Below are positions 34,165 through 44,880 of a stretch of 64,000 bases of DNA, piece by piece. Numbering within the stretch: the stretch's first letter is position 1; the number at the start of each line of letters is the position of its first letter. The notes under the pieces are model-generated. The model was not told where the DNA came from and ran no database searches. It worked only from the letters and a program-made list of their open reading frames with translations. Source of the DNA: Macrothele yani (taxonomy: Eukaryota > Arthropoda > Arachnida > Araneae > Macrothelidae); assembly GCA_039090855.1 (NCBI GenBank), contig CM077013.1, positions 140,389,240 through 140,453,239 of the forward strand, given 5' to 3'. A program made the position numbers and the translations under genes.

Positions 34165-34955
34165 AAATTCACGAGCCACATTTCCCATTATTCTTTTCGT
34201 GAATCAACGTAGCGTTTTTCTGATACAGCCTTCTCCGTGAAATGACGTAAAATAAACCTGAATTTAACGGATTTTCCGTACGTCAAGAAAATTCTGAATT
34301 TTTAGAAACCTTTGAGCAATTTCTTTCTTACATTGACGTTAAATTGTCGTTTTTTACGTTTTCCAACCGTAGGTTGAAGAAGCGTATATGCTCCAGCTTT
34401 GTCCGTCTGTCTGTCTGTCTGTCGGCGCGATAATTCGCGAAACAATTGTTCGATATCGATGAAATTTTAGTATGTGATAAAGGATCACCTAGGGACAAAC
34501 GTTATCGAAAATGGACGAAATTGGGTCAAAGGTCAGGACATAGGAGCGGGATCCATTCCATTGGCCTTATGCGTCATAACTTGCGTAAAAATGCTTCGAT
34601 TTCAATGAAATTTTAGTATGCGGTAGGGGACCACTTGGTGACGAACTTCATTGAAAATGGGCCAAAATGGGGTCAAAGGTCATGGCATAGGAGTGGGATT
34701 CATTCCATCGCCCTTATGCGTTATAACTTAGGTAAAAATATTTCGATTGAGACAAAACTTTATCATGTTTTTCCAGAAGTATACTTAACCGATTCTGTTA
34801 AATATCATTGAAATGGGGTCAAAGGTCAGGGCATAGGAGCGAGATTTATTCTACAGCCACTATCCGCATAACTTGAGTTATGATTTCTGGTATGTTGGAA
34901 AGCGTATCATAATCAATGCATTGCATGATTTTACTAACTTGTTAAGATGTGTTAA
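34165..34955 (+). repeat. R repeat, longest 5' form
   Basis: Homologous to 50484-51415, including ~180 bp of AT-rich DNA upstream of 'ccaaccgtaggttgaagaag' (34366). It has a (gtct)n stretch, three to four ~145-bp units and exact DR1 motifs at 34523-34535, 34670-34682 and 34816-34828. It ends 'gcattgcatgattttacta'. Confidence 0.87.
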
Positions 34956-35302
34956 CAGAAAATCTCAATTTTCGGAGACTGGTCCGCAGTTCCTTTCGTA
35001 TATTAAGAGAAAAACTCTGTTATCACTTCTTCTGTATCTATATGACGGAAAATTTAAAGGAGAGATTCCCGGAAATACAGAGCATGCTCAGACAGTTTTA
35101 GAACGATTTTCCAGTTATATAATTAATGCTTAAAATAAAATTACAAAGGCAGTTCTATAAAAATTGAGAGTAATTTTTTTTTGAGTTGGCAACGTATCAA
35201 TTACAACAGTTGTAAAGTATACTCTAGATTCAGTTTCCTTTTGATTTTACTATCTCTCGTTATTTTATTTTCTTATGTAAATTATCTTCTTACTTAACGA
35301 GA
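34956..35302. other. Unassigned, just upstream of an LTR
   Basis: Contains the end of an open frame (to 35133) with no recognised domain, then AT-rich DNA. It could belong to the LTR element, but I see no proof. Confidence 0.35.
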
Positions 35303-35770
35303 TGTTATTTCTCCCACTGAATGATATGTGGCAATGAGTGTAAGTCATGACGTGGTGGTAGGCAGTATAAATAGGCGCGTTCAACGATACCAGAGAGAGC
35401 TTTTGTTTATGTGCGTAGAGAGAGCTTTGTTTTATGTGTAAAGAGATCTTCGTTTGGTGTAAAGAGAGCTTCGTTTATGTGAGAGGAACTTCGTTATATG
35501 TGAGAGCCAGATATCGAGTAGTTGTGTGACCTATGAAATGTGTGTGGATAATACCAGGAGTTTCCCTAATAAAAGGTTTTCTTAGTAAGTACGTTTTTCT
35601 CAGTTCATAGTTTTGTCAGACCTCTGTCTGGCTGTTAGGTCTCTTTCATTAAGTGTTACTATTAACAACCAGCATAAGACTTTATTCGTCATAAATCACT
35701 ACTACTACAACGTTACTAGCAGTTAAAGCTAATTCATTATAATTAGCAGTAAAACCTTACTTCGTTATAA
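35303..35770 (+). mobile_element. Long terminal repeat of an LTR retrotransposon
   Basis: Begins TGTTAT and contains a TATA box (tataaata at 35366-35373) and a polyadenylation signal (aataaa at 35568-35573). It ends immediately before a primer-binding site at 35771. No gag or pol reading frame follows, so the internal region is missing or very decayed. The start is chosen from the TG and is uncertain. The 3' end lacks the usual CA. Confidence 0.6.
35366..35373 (+). promoter_or_regulatory. TATA box in the LTR
   Basis: 'tataaata', followed by 'ggcgcg'. About 200 bp separate it from the aataaa signal, a normal U3-R spacing. Confidence 0.55.
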
Positions 35771-35782
35771 TGGCGCCCGAAC
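35771..35782 (+). other. Primer-binding site, tRNA-Lys type
   Basis: 'tggcgcccgaac' complements the 3' end of a tRNA-Lys plus CCA, a common primer of retroelements. The match does not extend further. Confidence 0.7.
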
Positions 35783-35994
35783 TATCCGGATGACCAGACC
35801 GTTCAAAATCTCGCATTGGTGTGATGTTATTTCCACACCGCCAGATAGCAAAAATAAGAGAATCCCTTCTCCAGCACTTCGAAAAAAAATAAAAAAAAAA
35901 AATACGGGGGAGATGATGTAACGTACCAGGAGATGTGACGTACCTGCCAGAAGGACGCACACGACATAAAGGCAGATAGGAATCAGAATAAAAC

Positions 35995-36066
35995 GTCCGC
36001 GTAGCTCAATTGGTAGAGCAACTTATTCCGGAATGAGGGGACCCGGGTTCGAATCCTGGCGCGGAT
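35995..36066 (+). tRNA. tRNA-like gene or pseudogene with an 8-base anticodon loop
   Basis: This 72-nt sequence folds as a tRNA. Acceptor gtccgcg/cgcggat has seven pairs (one G-U), D arm is gctc/gagc, and T arm ccggg/cctgg closes ttcgaat. The anticodon stem is weak (acttta-like, with one mismatch and one wobble). Its loop, ttccggaa, has eight bases, one too many. The anticodon could be read as CCG (Arg) or TCC (Gly). No CCA is encoded and no clear T-run terminator follows, so a pseudogene or a repeat-derived tRNA is likely. Confidence 0.6.
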
Positions 36067-36176
36067 AAAAATGACGGAGAAATTTACTTCGTTATACAGT
36101 TATTAGCCGTGGCAAACGATTCTGGTTTTGTTATTGCGCAATTGTTTAAGGTACGTCTGCATTTCGCCCTGCAGCT

Positions 36177-37224
36177 ATGGAGGTGAGAGATTTAGAGTTA
36201 AGAAGTGAAATGCGTTTTGTGCGATAGGATTTTGATATCGTTTGGGTAAAAACGACACCAGAAGCAGTTGATTTAATGAAAAAGCTTACAAAGATAAATG
36301 TTTCTGTGAGTCAACGACACCATGATTTAAAAAAAAAAGCGCGTTTGTCGGCAGAACTCGCTTATAGTCCTAGTCGACGTGAAAGTGTTGTTACGGAACG
36401 TATTGGTAACACTGTTTGGGCAATCCTGCAAGAAGATAGACGATTGACGTGTGAAGACATAACGGCGTCAAATAATATTTCAAAAACGTCCGCATTGTAC
36501 GCGACAAATCACTGCTGCATGGTGTGTGTGTTCCAGATGGGTACCTCATCACCTGAGGAGAGAACAATTGTTAGCCAGAGTTCAGGTGTGTCATTAATGG
36601 TAACAAATGACTGCAAACGATCCAAACTTTCTAAACGCAGTAATAACTGTCGATGAAACATGGGCCCACTATTTCGACTCCTTCACGAAGCGCGCAACGA
36701 GTGTTTGGAAACACACAGGCTCGCCTCCTCCGAAAAAAGTGCGCCAAACCAAATCAGCTGGGAAGGTGATTATGGTGTTTTTCTTTGATCATAATGGTGT
36801 AGTCTACCAGCATGCCGTTCCCAAACAAATTACTGTCAATGCTGAGTATTTCATTTCAGTCTTGAAGCGTCTGCGGCGACACATATCGATTAAGCGACCG
36901 GAACTGGTGGGCAAGTGGACCCTACACCATGATAACGCCTGCCTACATGTGGCTGCGTGTGTTCAACAGTTTCTTACGATATGCAGTATTGAAATCATGC
37001 CACAGCCTGCATACAGTCCTGATCTCACCCCGTGCGATTTGTTTCCAACAATGAAGAAGAACTTCCGTGGAGCAACATTCAACACACATGCTGACGTTAT
37101 TCAAGTTGTACAGGGGTCGCTTAAGCAGCTTCCGCATAATGCCGTCACTACATGCTTTGGAAAGTGGACTGAACGATGGTACCGTTGCATATCATCCGAG
37201 GGAAGATACTTTGAGAAAGAATAA
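36177..37224 (+). pseudogene. mariner transposase (DD34D), disrupted
   Basis: The reading starts MEVRDLELRSEMRFV at 36177 and meets TAG at about 36225. It resumes through a poorly preserved N-terminal domain, then becomes continuous from 36607 to 37224. 'VITVDETWAHYFDSFTKRAT' holds the first D, 'WTLHHDNACLHVAACVQQF' the second and 'AYSPDLTPCDLF' the third (DD34D, the mariner signature). The C-terminus 'RWYRCISSEGRYFEKE' is typical. About 345 codons in all, as expected. No terminal inverted repeats were found, so the element limits are unknown. Confidence 0.9.
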
Positions 37225-37339
37225 CATATATTTTGCTGTACCTATATTTCTCCATTTTGTGTGATTTCACTCTCAGTTTTTATGGAACAGTCGTTGTATT
37301 TCTTTCTTAAATGCTCTGTCTGGTAGTCTTTCTCTCGAC

Positions 37340-38290
37340 TGTGAACCTACATCTAGACTTCTAAGATAACAGGGTATTTCTTAAAATTGGTAGTGGTATT
37401 GTATTCCACTCCTCTTCCACTGCTTTCCATAGTCCAATCATTGTTTTATGTCTGCGTTTAGAAAGCGCTGTTTTTAGCAATCGGAAGGCACAATAGTCCA
37501 TCGGTGACACACCAGGGAACTTTGAAGGAATATGAACAAAAGGTATAGACTTGATACCCGTCCTTTTTTTAGGTCTTAGCGCTCTTTTTAGCAGTCCAAA
37601 GACACAATACTCCATTGGTGACACATCAGGGGACTTTGCAGGAATATGAACAACAGGTATAGACTTGATACCAGTCTCTTTTTTAGGTCTGAGCGCTCTT
37701 TTTAACAGTCCAAAGACACAATACTCCATTGGTGACACATCAGGGGACTTTGAAGGAATATGAGTAAAAGGTAAAGACTTGATACCAGTCCTTTTTTTTT
37801 TTTTTTTAGGTCTGAACGCTCTTTTTAGCAGTCCGAAGGCACAATAGTCCATTGGTGATACATCAGGGGACTTTGTAGGAATATGAACGAATGGTATGAA
37901 CTTGATACCCGTCTCTCTTTCATTTTTTTTTCAAAAATAGAGTGGTAGGTTTGGATGTGAAACTGGTAGGTTTATCCTGATGGAGTTCTACTCTTTGAAG
38001 GCTCTGTGGATAAAGGAATGCTATTTCCTCTTTAAATATAGGAGTTAAGACATTATTTCTGGTAATATGTAGAATTGGTTTTAACATTCTTTTCACCTTT
38101 TGTTAACTTTAATTTCCCATTATACGAGAAACCAGCAATAATCATGTATTCCTTACTAAAACTTTCTTAGGTTTCTTGGAATCAAGTTTGTAAGTCTCTT
38201 TATGTTCAATTTCTGTTACAGTTATTTAGGTAGATCCATGCTTCATCAATAGTCACAATAAATTTCCACCTGCCCCAGGCTAAGTGATTT
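37340..38290 (-). pseudogene. Tc1/mariner-type transposase with in-frame 114-bp repeats
   Basis: On the minus strand, pieces read 'FIVTIDEAWIYL' (about 38260), 'YMIIAGFSYNGKLKLTKGEK', 'RVELHQDK' and then the repeated block 'KSPDVSPMEYCVFGLLKRAL' with its C-terminal continuation 'RHKTMIGLWKAVEEEWNTIP'. The T-I-D-E, L-H-Q-D and S-P-D-x-x-P-M-D motifs suggest a DDE transposase of this superfamily with a final aspartate. The block containing the last catalytic motif is present about four times in frame. This keeps a 163-residue frame open (37361-37852). Upstream parts contain several stops. Confidence 0.75.
37497..37930. repeat. 114-bp tandem array (about 3.8 units)
   Basis: 'tccattggtgacac' (or close variants) begins at 37497, 37611, 37725 and 37848. 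The spacing is 114, 114 and 123, the last longer because of a T-run. 114 bp equals 38 codons, so the frame is kept. Confidence 0.93.
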
Positions 38291-38631
38291 CCATAAAGAA
38301 GTCTACATCGTTTTCTGCGCACAGTCACGTTCCTACGCAAAAGGCGGTGAACACTATGTTTTTTTTTTTTTTTTTTTTTTTTTTTCAGATTAGATTCAAA
38401 TCTTTGTTTATTACTTTCATGTCTTTGGATATTCGTTTGGTGTTCTTTTTCCTGTTAAAAGCAATGCTTGACTATTTCTCCCAGCTTTTATTAACAATGT
38501 TGCTTATTTTTCATTTAGAAATGCTAATTCCATGATTTTCAAAGTTTTTTAATACAGAATACGAATATTAAAACATAGCCTTCTATCCACAGCTTGTTTA
38601 CGTGCACCATTTTATAGCAGATGATATTTAA

Positions 38632-39068
38632 GGTGAACGTCTAGTTATTTTGCTTCCTATACTTCCAATGGTAAATTTCTGTATACATTTTCTTCATAAT
38701 TAATGCGTTCCAAAGTATGAAAATTTGAACATCGATTAAAATAATTTCATATTATAACTTGGAATACTTAATATTTTCTAAAACATAACCATATTTAAGC
38801 AATCCAACATTTCATTGTCTACTGACGTCATCAATAAACAGGTCGCGCCATCTTTTTTCTGGTCTCGACACCACCAAAGGAAAAGTTATTGATTTTTAAT
38901 ATAATTATGGCTATGCTTTAGAAAATATTAAGTATTCCAAGTTATAATATGAAGTTATTTTAATCGATTTTCCAATTTTCACCCTTGGGAACGCATTAAA
39001 TACGAAGAAAATGTGTGCAGACGTTTTCCCATTGGAAGTATAGGAAGCAAAATCACTAGACGTCCACC
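38632..39068. mobile_element. TTAA-target MITE
   Basis: This 437-bp palindromic copy is flanked by TTAA at 38628-38631 and 39069-39072. It holds a TGACGTCA core at 38823-38830. Confidence 0.88.
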
Positions 39069-40354
39069 TTAAGGTGGATGTTTCCAACGGTAAAACTTAT
39101 TTACATATTTTCTTCGCAATTAATGTATTCCTAAGGATGAAAATTTGCACATCGATAAAACCAACTTCAAGTTATAGCATGAGACACTTAATACTTGCAA
39201 AAACATAACCATAATTATATTAAAAATTAATCATTTTTCTTTGAACAATGTTCAGACATGTTAATACATGGCGCGATCTGTACATTGATGACGTCAGTAG
39301 ACAAACAATTGTTGGATTTCTTAATTATGGTTATGTTTTAGCAAGTAACCCATGCTATAATGTAAAAAATTTCATCCTCGGGACAGTGGCGGCTCCTCTA
39401 TTGGTGCACATAAGCACGTGAACCCCCAAAACCGAAAAAGAGAAAACGAAAGAAAGAAATAAAACTATAACAAGTTAAATAAAATAAAACAGTAAACACA
39501 TTTCCAGGTTTTGCCAATTTCGGGACGAGCTCCTCCCCCTCTAAATACCCTGGCAAGACGCGACTGTAATAATATAAAATTCGAAAGTTAGCAGCACAGA
39601 TCGGCCGGCCTTACGTGCGAAAGAAGAAACTGCTTGAAAACCAGTTTGTCCGGTGGGAAGAGGAGGCACGTGTATGAGGAACTTTCAATTCGCACAGTCT
39701 TCAGTGTGCGGGAGCTCACGCTTATTCGTCCGGATTCTCCCTTGGTTTGCGGCAACAAGTGGTTAGTGTAGTTGTTTATCAGTTACTAGTCTGTGTATTA
39801 GTTTTTATAGGTTAGTTAAACGTACCTATATAATCAGTGTTTCTGAGCTAAAGCAATTACATTTTTCAACGTTGCCGCTGGAAAGAAAAATTGAAATTAA
39901 AATGCTCAGGCCAACACCTAGGCTTAAGCTGATCAAGGTGACAAAATGTAAAACCAGAGATTTCAAAAGGGAATTCAAACCCGACTTATATGAAAAATAT
40001 CCATGGAATCTGAGGATGTGATTAACTAACAGGCTCTTTTGTTTTCACTGTCTCCTGTTTGCAAAACAAAGTGGTGATTCAAGTTGGGTGAGTTACGGTG
40101 TTGCTGATTTATCACATCTAACTCAAAAAATAAATAAACATCACTGCTCCCAATCACATTTAAACTCCACATTAAAGTTTAATTTGCTGGGAAACGTTGA
40201 TATTCGCTAACAGCTTGACATTGCATTTCGTTCGAATGTTAAAAAACACAATGAGCAAGTAACCAAAAATCGTTATGTTCTTTCCAAAATTATTGACTGT
40301 ATTCTGTTTTGTGGCGCATTTGAGCTCGCACTTCGAGGACATGAACGCGATGAT

Positions 40355-40558
40355 GCCGCCCCGGTGGCGCAGTGGTCTAAAGCGCTGGCCTCTGATCATT
40401 CGTCCGTAAGGGGTCCGGGTTCGAATCCCGGTCAGGCATGGATGTTGTGTTTGTCTTACGGCACTGGTTCTCTCCTTCCCTGGAACCAGTGACCCTAAAT
40501 TAGGGACGGGCGACTGCTTATAGCCCATTGAGTTGCTCACGGTGGTCGTTAAACCTCC

Positions 40559-40591
<33 letters not shown>
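40355..40591 (+). mobile_element. tRNA-derived SINE with clean 12-bp target duplication
   Basis: The flanks 40343-40354 and 40592-40603 are identical (gaacgcgatgat). Complete head, body and a ~29-base A tail. It splits the DUF4371 part of the hAT transposase. Confidence 0.95.
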
Positions 40592-40595
<4 letters not shown>

Positions 40596-41800
40596 GCGAT
40601 GATTCATTAAATCCAGGCCTTTTCAGAGGTGTTATAAACTTCTCAGAAGAACTTGATGAATCTCTAAAAGACCATCTCACTAATGCCATTGTTTTTAAAA
40701 GAACACAAAAAGAAATTCAAAACGATTTATTAGACTGAATGCCCACCGTTCGCCAGAACCACATAAAAAATGAAATCTCAAAAGCAAGTTTTGTAGCAGT
40801 GATAGCAGATAAAACTACTGATGTTTCATCTGCTTCCCAATTGGTTGTCGTTTTTCGATAAATTTTAGGTAAGGGACAACCAGTTGAGAGATTCTGGGAA
40901 TTCACTAACCCCCTGGACATGATGCAGAATCTATCGCTAGATGTATTCAAGCTACTTTGAGAAAAGTTGTAGACAAAGCCGAGAAATATGCACATTTTGT
41001 GCATTACTACGCATATCAGCTCAATTTGATTGTTGGCCAAGCAACCAGTCAGAATCAACAAGTTCGAGTTTTTTTTTTTTTTTTTCCAATTTAAGTGACA
41101 TTACTAACTTTTTCAGTAACTCTCCACAGAGGATTGCTATTCTAGATGAAACTGTTAGAAAAACGATACCTCATGGTTCAGCCACCAGGTGGAATTTCAA
41201 GAGTCGAACCATCAATACAGTGTATGAATATAGGGAACAGTTAATTGAATGCATGGAAAAAATAGAGTCATTATCGAAACAAGCTGTAGCATTAAATCAA
41301 GCAGGGATTATTCGGCGTATGTTGGTAGACTCGGTATTTGTGTTTTGGCTTACAGTTTTTCACAATATTATGCCACATGTGGATGTGTTATACAACCAGC
41401 TTCAGAAAAAAAAACTGATGCAGCACTCATTCGAAAGCATGTAATCAGTTTCCAGCAGTCAATGGAAAAAGAAAGGAAAAGAATGGACACAGTGATCATG
41501 AAGATATCAAAAACCGAGGAAACATCAAAGAAAAGGAAGAGAGAAAATATTCACATGAATGAAACTGTGGCAGCTAAAGAGATATGTGTTGTTATCACGA
41601 ATCAAGTAAAAGATGGATTTTCTTTTATAACTCACTACTCTGCTGTTTCTCTCCTCGAAGCTGAAAAATTTCAGGAGTACGAGAAAAAGTTTCCAAATCA
41701 GCTTGTTGAGCAAGCAATCGATGTTTATCCCATGTTACAGCAGGATCGCCTGAAAACTGAACTATAGGAGTAATTTACAGAAGACCAGATTTCAGAAATA

Positions 41801-43227
41801 CACTGGCGGAAAGTGAAAAAATAACACCAAGAAGGAGACGTCCGATACCAACGAAATTTATACAGCATAACGGAATACAGAGGATAACGTGATCAAATCA
41901 TTATGGCAAAATACAGCTGTATTTGCTGGTAAACTGAAGAATAACATTTCCATGTAACATGGTTGGTACGAGGTTGAACCGCCATGAACTGCGTCACACT
42001 GTGAAATTCTGGCATGGAGTATGTCGTACAGATGTTGGATGTAAGTTTGGGGTATTGAGTTCCAAGCATCCTCAACCTGGACGCGTAAATCGGGGATGGT
42101 CGTGGCTGGCCGTGGAGACCGGATAAGTCGTTGTCCCATAAAATCCCACACGTGCTCAATGGGGGACAAATACGGTGAACGTACGGGCCATGGAAGTTGT
42201 CTCACACCCTGAAGTGCATGTTGCGTTGCACGTGCCGTGTGTGGGCGTGCGTTATCTTGCTGGAAAACACCACGATGGACCGACCTTACAAATGGCACAA
42301 CAACGGGCTGAATGATGTTGTTGATGTAGGAGGTGCTGTTTAACGTACCCGGTACAAACACTAGTTGTGTATGGGAGTGATAGCTGATCGCTCCCCACAC
42401 CAGGAGACCAGGTGTAGGCCCTGTGTGTCGCTGGCGGATGCAAGAAGGGTAGAGACGCTCCCCTGTGCGTCTGCAAACACGCATACGGCCATCGGAGGCT
42501 CCCAAGCAGAATCTGCTTTCATCGCTGAACACGACAGATCGCCATTGCGTTCTCCAGTGCGGACGTTGGCAACACTACTGCAGCCGTTCCTGACGGTGGG
42601 CTGGAGTCAGAGGTACACATGCCAGAGGCACACGTGCACTTAGTCCTGCATCCAGTAGACGGTTGGGGATTGTTTGCACAGTCACCTCAGGTGCAACGGC
42701 AGCTCAGATTTGCGTCGCAGTGGATGTTCTGCTTGACAACGCCGCTCTTCTTATGCGTCGATCAGTTCGCTCATCAGTCTGTCTGTGACTCCCGGTTCCA
42801 CGTCTTCTCGTGTGGGAATGTTCCTCGGACCATCTACGCCACCATCGTACCACTGCTGATACTTCCCGTCCAATTGACTCCGCAATATGACGATGCGACC
42901 CCCGGCCTCGCGGAGTCCGACTAGACGACCTCGCTCAAAGTCCGATAACTGCTGAAATCGTACACGTCTTCCATGTCCAGGCATTGCAGCTTCTTCAGGG
43001 TCTTCGCACGTGTCCGTACGCAGACGACTGATTACATTCACTTCGCCGTACTCCTTGAATACCACCGACGATAATTTTCATAATATGCCGTGCTGTGGCG
43101 TAAGCGCTCACCGGTTGATCCCGAAATTAACATCACTCCTACGTAAACTCGACCCCATTAACATATGTAAATTTCATGATCGTCCGCCAATTCCTTCTTG
43201 GTGTTCATTTTTCACTTTCCACCAGTG
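41801..43227 (-). mobile_element. Tc1 element inside the hAT
   Basis: Terminal repeats of about 36 bp: left 'cactggcggaaagtgaaaaa'; inverse of the right 'cactggtggaaagtgaaaaa'. TA lies at 41799-41800 and 43228-43229. Length is 1427 bp. Confidence 0.93.
41858..43065 (-). pseudogene. Tc1 transposase with long intact catalytic frame
   Basis: The N-terminal part (42751-43065) reads 'RVRFQQLSDFERGRLVGLRE', a Tc1 helix-turn-helix start. The middle is frameshifted. The catalytic part is one 225-residue frame (41858-42532) with FSDESRF, 'GVFQQDNARPHTARATQHAL' and 'YLSPIEHVWDFMGQRL', so all three DD34E residues are present. The lack of one continuous frame over the DNA-binding domain makes it inactive, but it is among the better preserved copies. 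Confidence 0.9.
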
Positions 43228-43813
43228 TATTTCTACTATTCCAATGACAACTGCTGAGGCCGAGAGATGCTTCTCAACTTTAAAACGAGTTAAGACGTTT
43301 TTATGAAGCGTCATGAGTGAGAACAGACTGAGCGCTCTAGCCATGCTCTCAATTGAAAAAAGAGACATGATAAATGAGATACCTATGTTCAACGAAAATG
43401 TTACTGATTTGTTTGCCTCAAAAAGAGACAGGCGGATTGACTTAATTAAAAAAAATTGCACTTGAGTTATCAACATTCCCTTTGAATGTTTACCTTTGAA
43501 GTAAATTGTAAGCACTATTGTAATAGAATCTTCTTTTGTACAAAGTCGAATGTTACAGTTTTTCTACTTATGAGTGTTTTTTTTTCTTTTAGTTGCATTG
43601 CTTTTTTTTTACTTATAGAAACAGAAATGCATTTTAACCTGTACGTTATGTCGTAATTGAAAATTTAGTTTTTACAATTTATGTATTGTGAACCCTCATT
43701 TGAATAACCACGAGCCGCCACTGCCTTGGGAATACATTAATTGCGAAGAAAATATGTAAAGAAGTTTTACCATTGGAAACATAAGGCAGAGATTTTAAGT
43801 GGAACCACCTTAA

Positions 43814-44204
43814 CTGCAGCTGATGTTTCTTTTGTGTTTATTTAACACGCTTTTGCAAGTGCCAATTCTTTGAACTTTTTTTATTTTTTGTAATTTCTTA
43901 TCAAAAACATTCTAAAAATATGTAAACAAACTATGTAGCTGAGGTTTGATTAACTGTTAAATTTCAATCGTCGGTCGAAGGACCTGATTTTGAAGTTTGT
44001 TTGTTTGTTTGAGTATCATCTATTTCTCCTTTAATGATACCGTACAGGAACTTGAGTTGGAGAGCTTTCTTTCTCGATTAGGTCATCTTGAAGAATATCA
44101 GGTCAGCCATCGGGATTTCCGTGATATAAACACTAGTCGATTTGCAAAAAAGGTGTCGAAGATTTTTTTTTTTTTAACCTTCTCGATTTCATTTACTAGA
44201 GTTA
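43814..44204. other. AT-rich DNA with an S-repeat fragment
   Basis: Positions about 43937-43995 (gaggtttgattaactg... cctgattttgaa) resemble 51488-51545. Nothing else is recognised. Confidence 0.4.
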
Positions 44205-44880
44205 CGAGGGGCTCCAAATTACCGCCGCATACTCCAGTGAAGATCTGACTGTAGTCTCAAAAATACGACTAAGTGTCCGAGGATTCGAAAAATACTTGGA
44301 ATGTCGCATGATGAATCCAAGATTTCTATAGGCTGTACGTACAATTCTTTTTATATGACTTTTAAAGTCCAAGTTCGAATCAAACGTGAGTCTTAAGTAC
44401 TGAATATCGTTTGCCCGGCTAAGAGAGTAATCGCCAGCTTTGTAGTAAAAAAATAATTGGGTTTTTTTTCCGCGAAAAGGAAAGGGCGTTACATTTGGAA
44501 ATGTTGAGGTGGATATGGTTTAACGTACACCACTAGTAGGTTATTGACGTCAGTTTGAAGAGCAGGACAGTCATCAAGAGTCTGTACATTGCGATAAAGT
44601 TTGAGATAATCAGAGAACAAGAAATAAGGGCCATCAATGCAAATAGGAAGGTCATTAATGAATATGGAAAACAAAGGTGGTCGTAAATTAGAGTCTTGTG
44701 GTATTCCAGACGCGGCAACATTGGGATCAGAAACATGATTGCTATAAATAACAGACTGGAATCGGTTGAAAAGATAGGACGTAAGCAAGGACATCAAGTT
44801 ATCACTGAGGCTAAGACAGTTCAATTTCTTGAGTAAAATGCCATGATGAACTTTGTCAAAAGTTTTGTATCGAGATTATA
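44205..44880 (-). pseudogene. Jockey/CR1-type LINE reverse transcriptase fragment
   Basis: The minus strand reads 'KTFDKVHHGILLKKLNCLSL' at the right edge and then a 111-residue open frame (44489-44824). That frame has 'AASGIPQDSNLRPPLFSIFI' (RT motif 4/B, normally GVPQGS) and 'YFLFSDYLKLYRNVQTLDD', where the catalytic FADD has become FSDY. It continues after a frame change with 'DYSLSRANDIQYL', 'TFDSNLDFKSHIKRIVRTAY' and 'RIFETTVRSSLEYAAVIWSP'. This is the fingers/palm to thumb part only. The destroyed active site and truncation show a dead fragment. Confidence 0.85.

Larger units (their letters stand above)
39930..43465 (+). pseudogene. hAT transposase with zinc-finger-type N-terminus, disrupted
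   Basis: 'TRDFKREFKPDLYEKYPW' (about 39955) begins a TTF-type zinc-finger-like region, and 'FCFHCLLFAKQSGDSSW' follows in another frame. 'HLTNAIVFKRTQKEIQNDLL' and 'ASFVAVIADKTTDVSSASQL' (about 40680-40850) are DUF4371. 'ATRWNFKSRTINTVYEYREQ' and 'FWLTVFHNIMPHVDVLYNQL' lie at 41185-41400, then a shift at an A-run, then a stretch to about 41798. After the Tc1, 'STIPMTTAEAERCFSTLKRV' (43230) is the dimerisation domain. Removing the Tc1 plus one TA restores the frame across its site. There are many stops, so it is inactive. Sequence normally found between DUF4371 and dimerisation seems shortened. Confidence 0.88.
39384..43723 (+). mobile_element. hAT transposon, ZMYM/DUF4371 type
   Basis: Ends 'cagtggcggctcc' and '...cgagccgccactg' are inverted repeats. 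The 8-bp flanks cctcggga (39376-39383) and ccttggga (43724-43731) differ at one base, a typical hAT duplication. The element contains a SINE and a Tc1. Without them it is about 2.7 kb. Confidence 0.9.
39073..43809. mobile_element. TTAA-target MITE split by a hAT element
   Basis: The left half (39073-39383) and right half (43732-43809) join into one MITE when the hAT at 39384-43723 and one 8-bp duplication are removed. TTAA at 39069-39072 is shared with the previous MITE, and the right TTAA is at 43810-43813. TGACGTCA lies at 39289-39296. Confidence 0.88.

Noticed and set aside
34873..35133. 86-residue frame ending just upstream of the LTR as a retroviral C-terminus
   Set aside because: Its first third is R-repeat DNA and no gag, pol or env motif is present; kept as unassigned.
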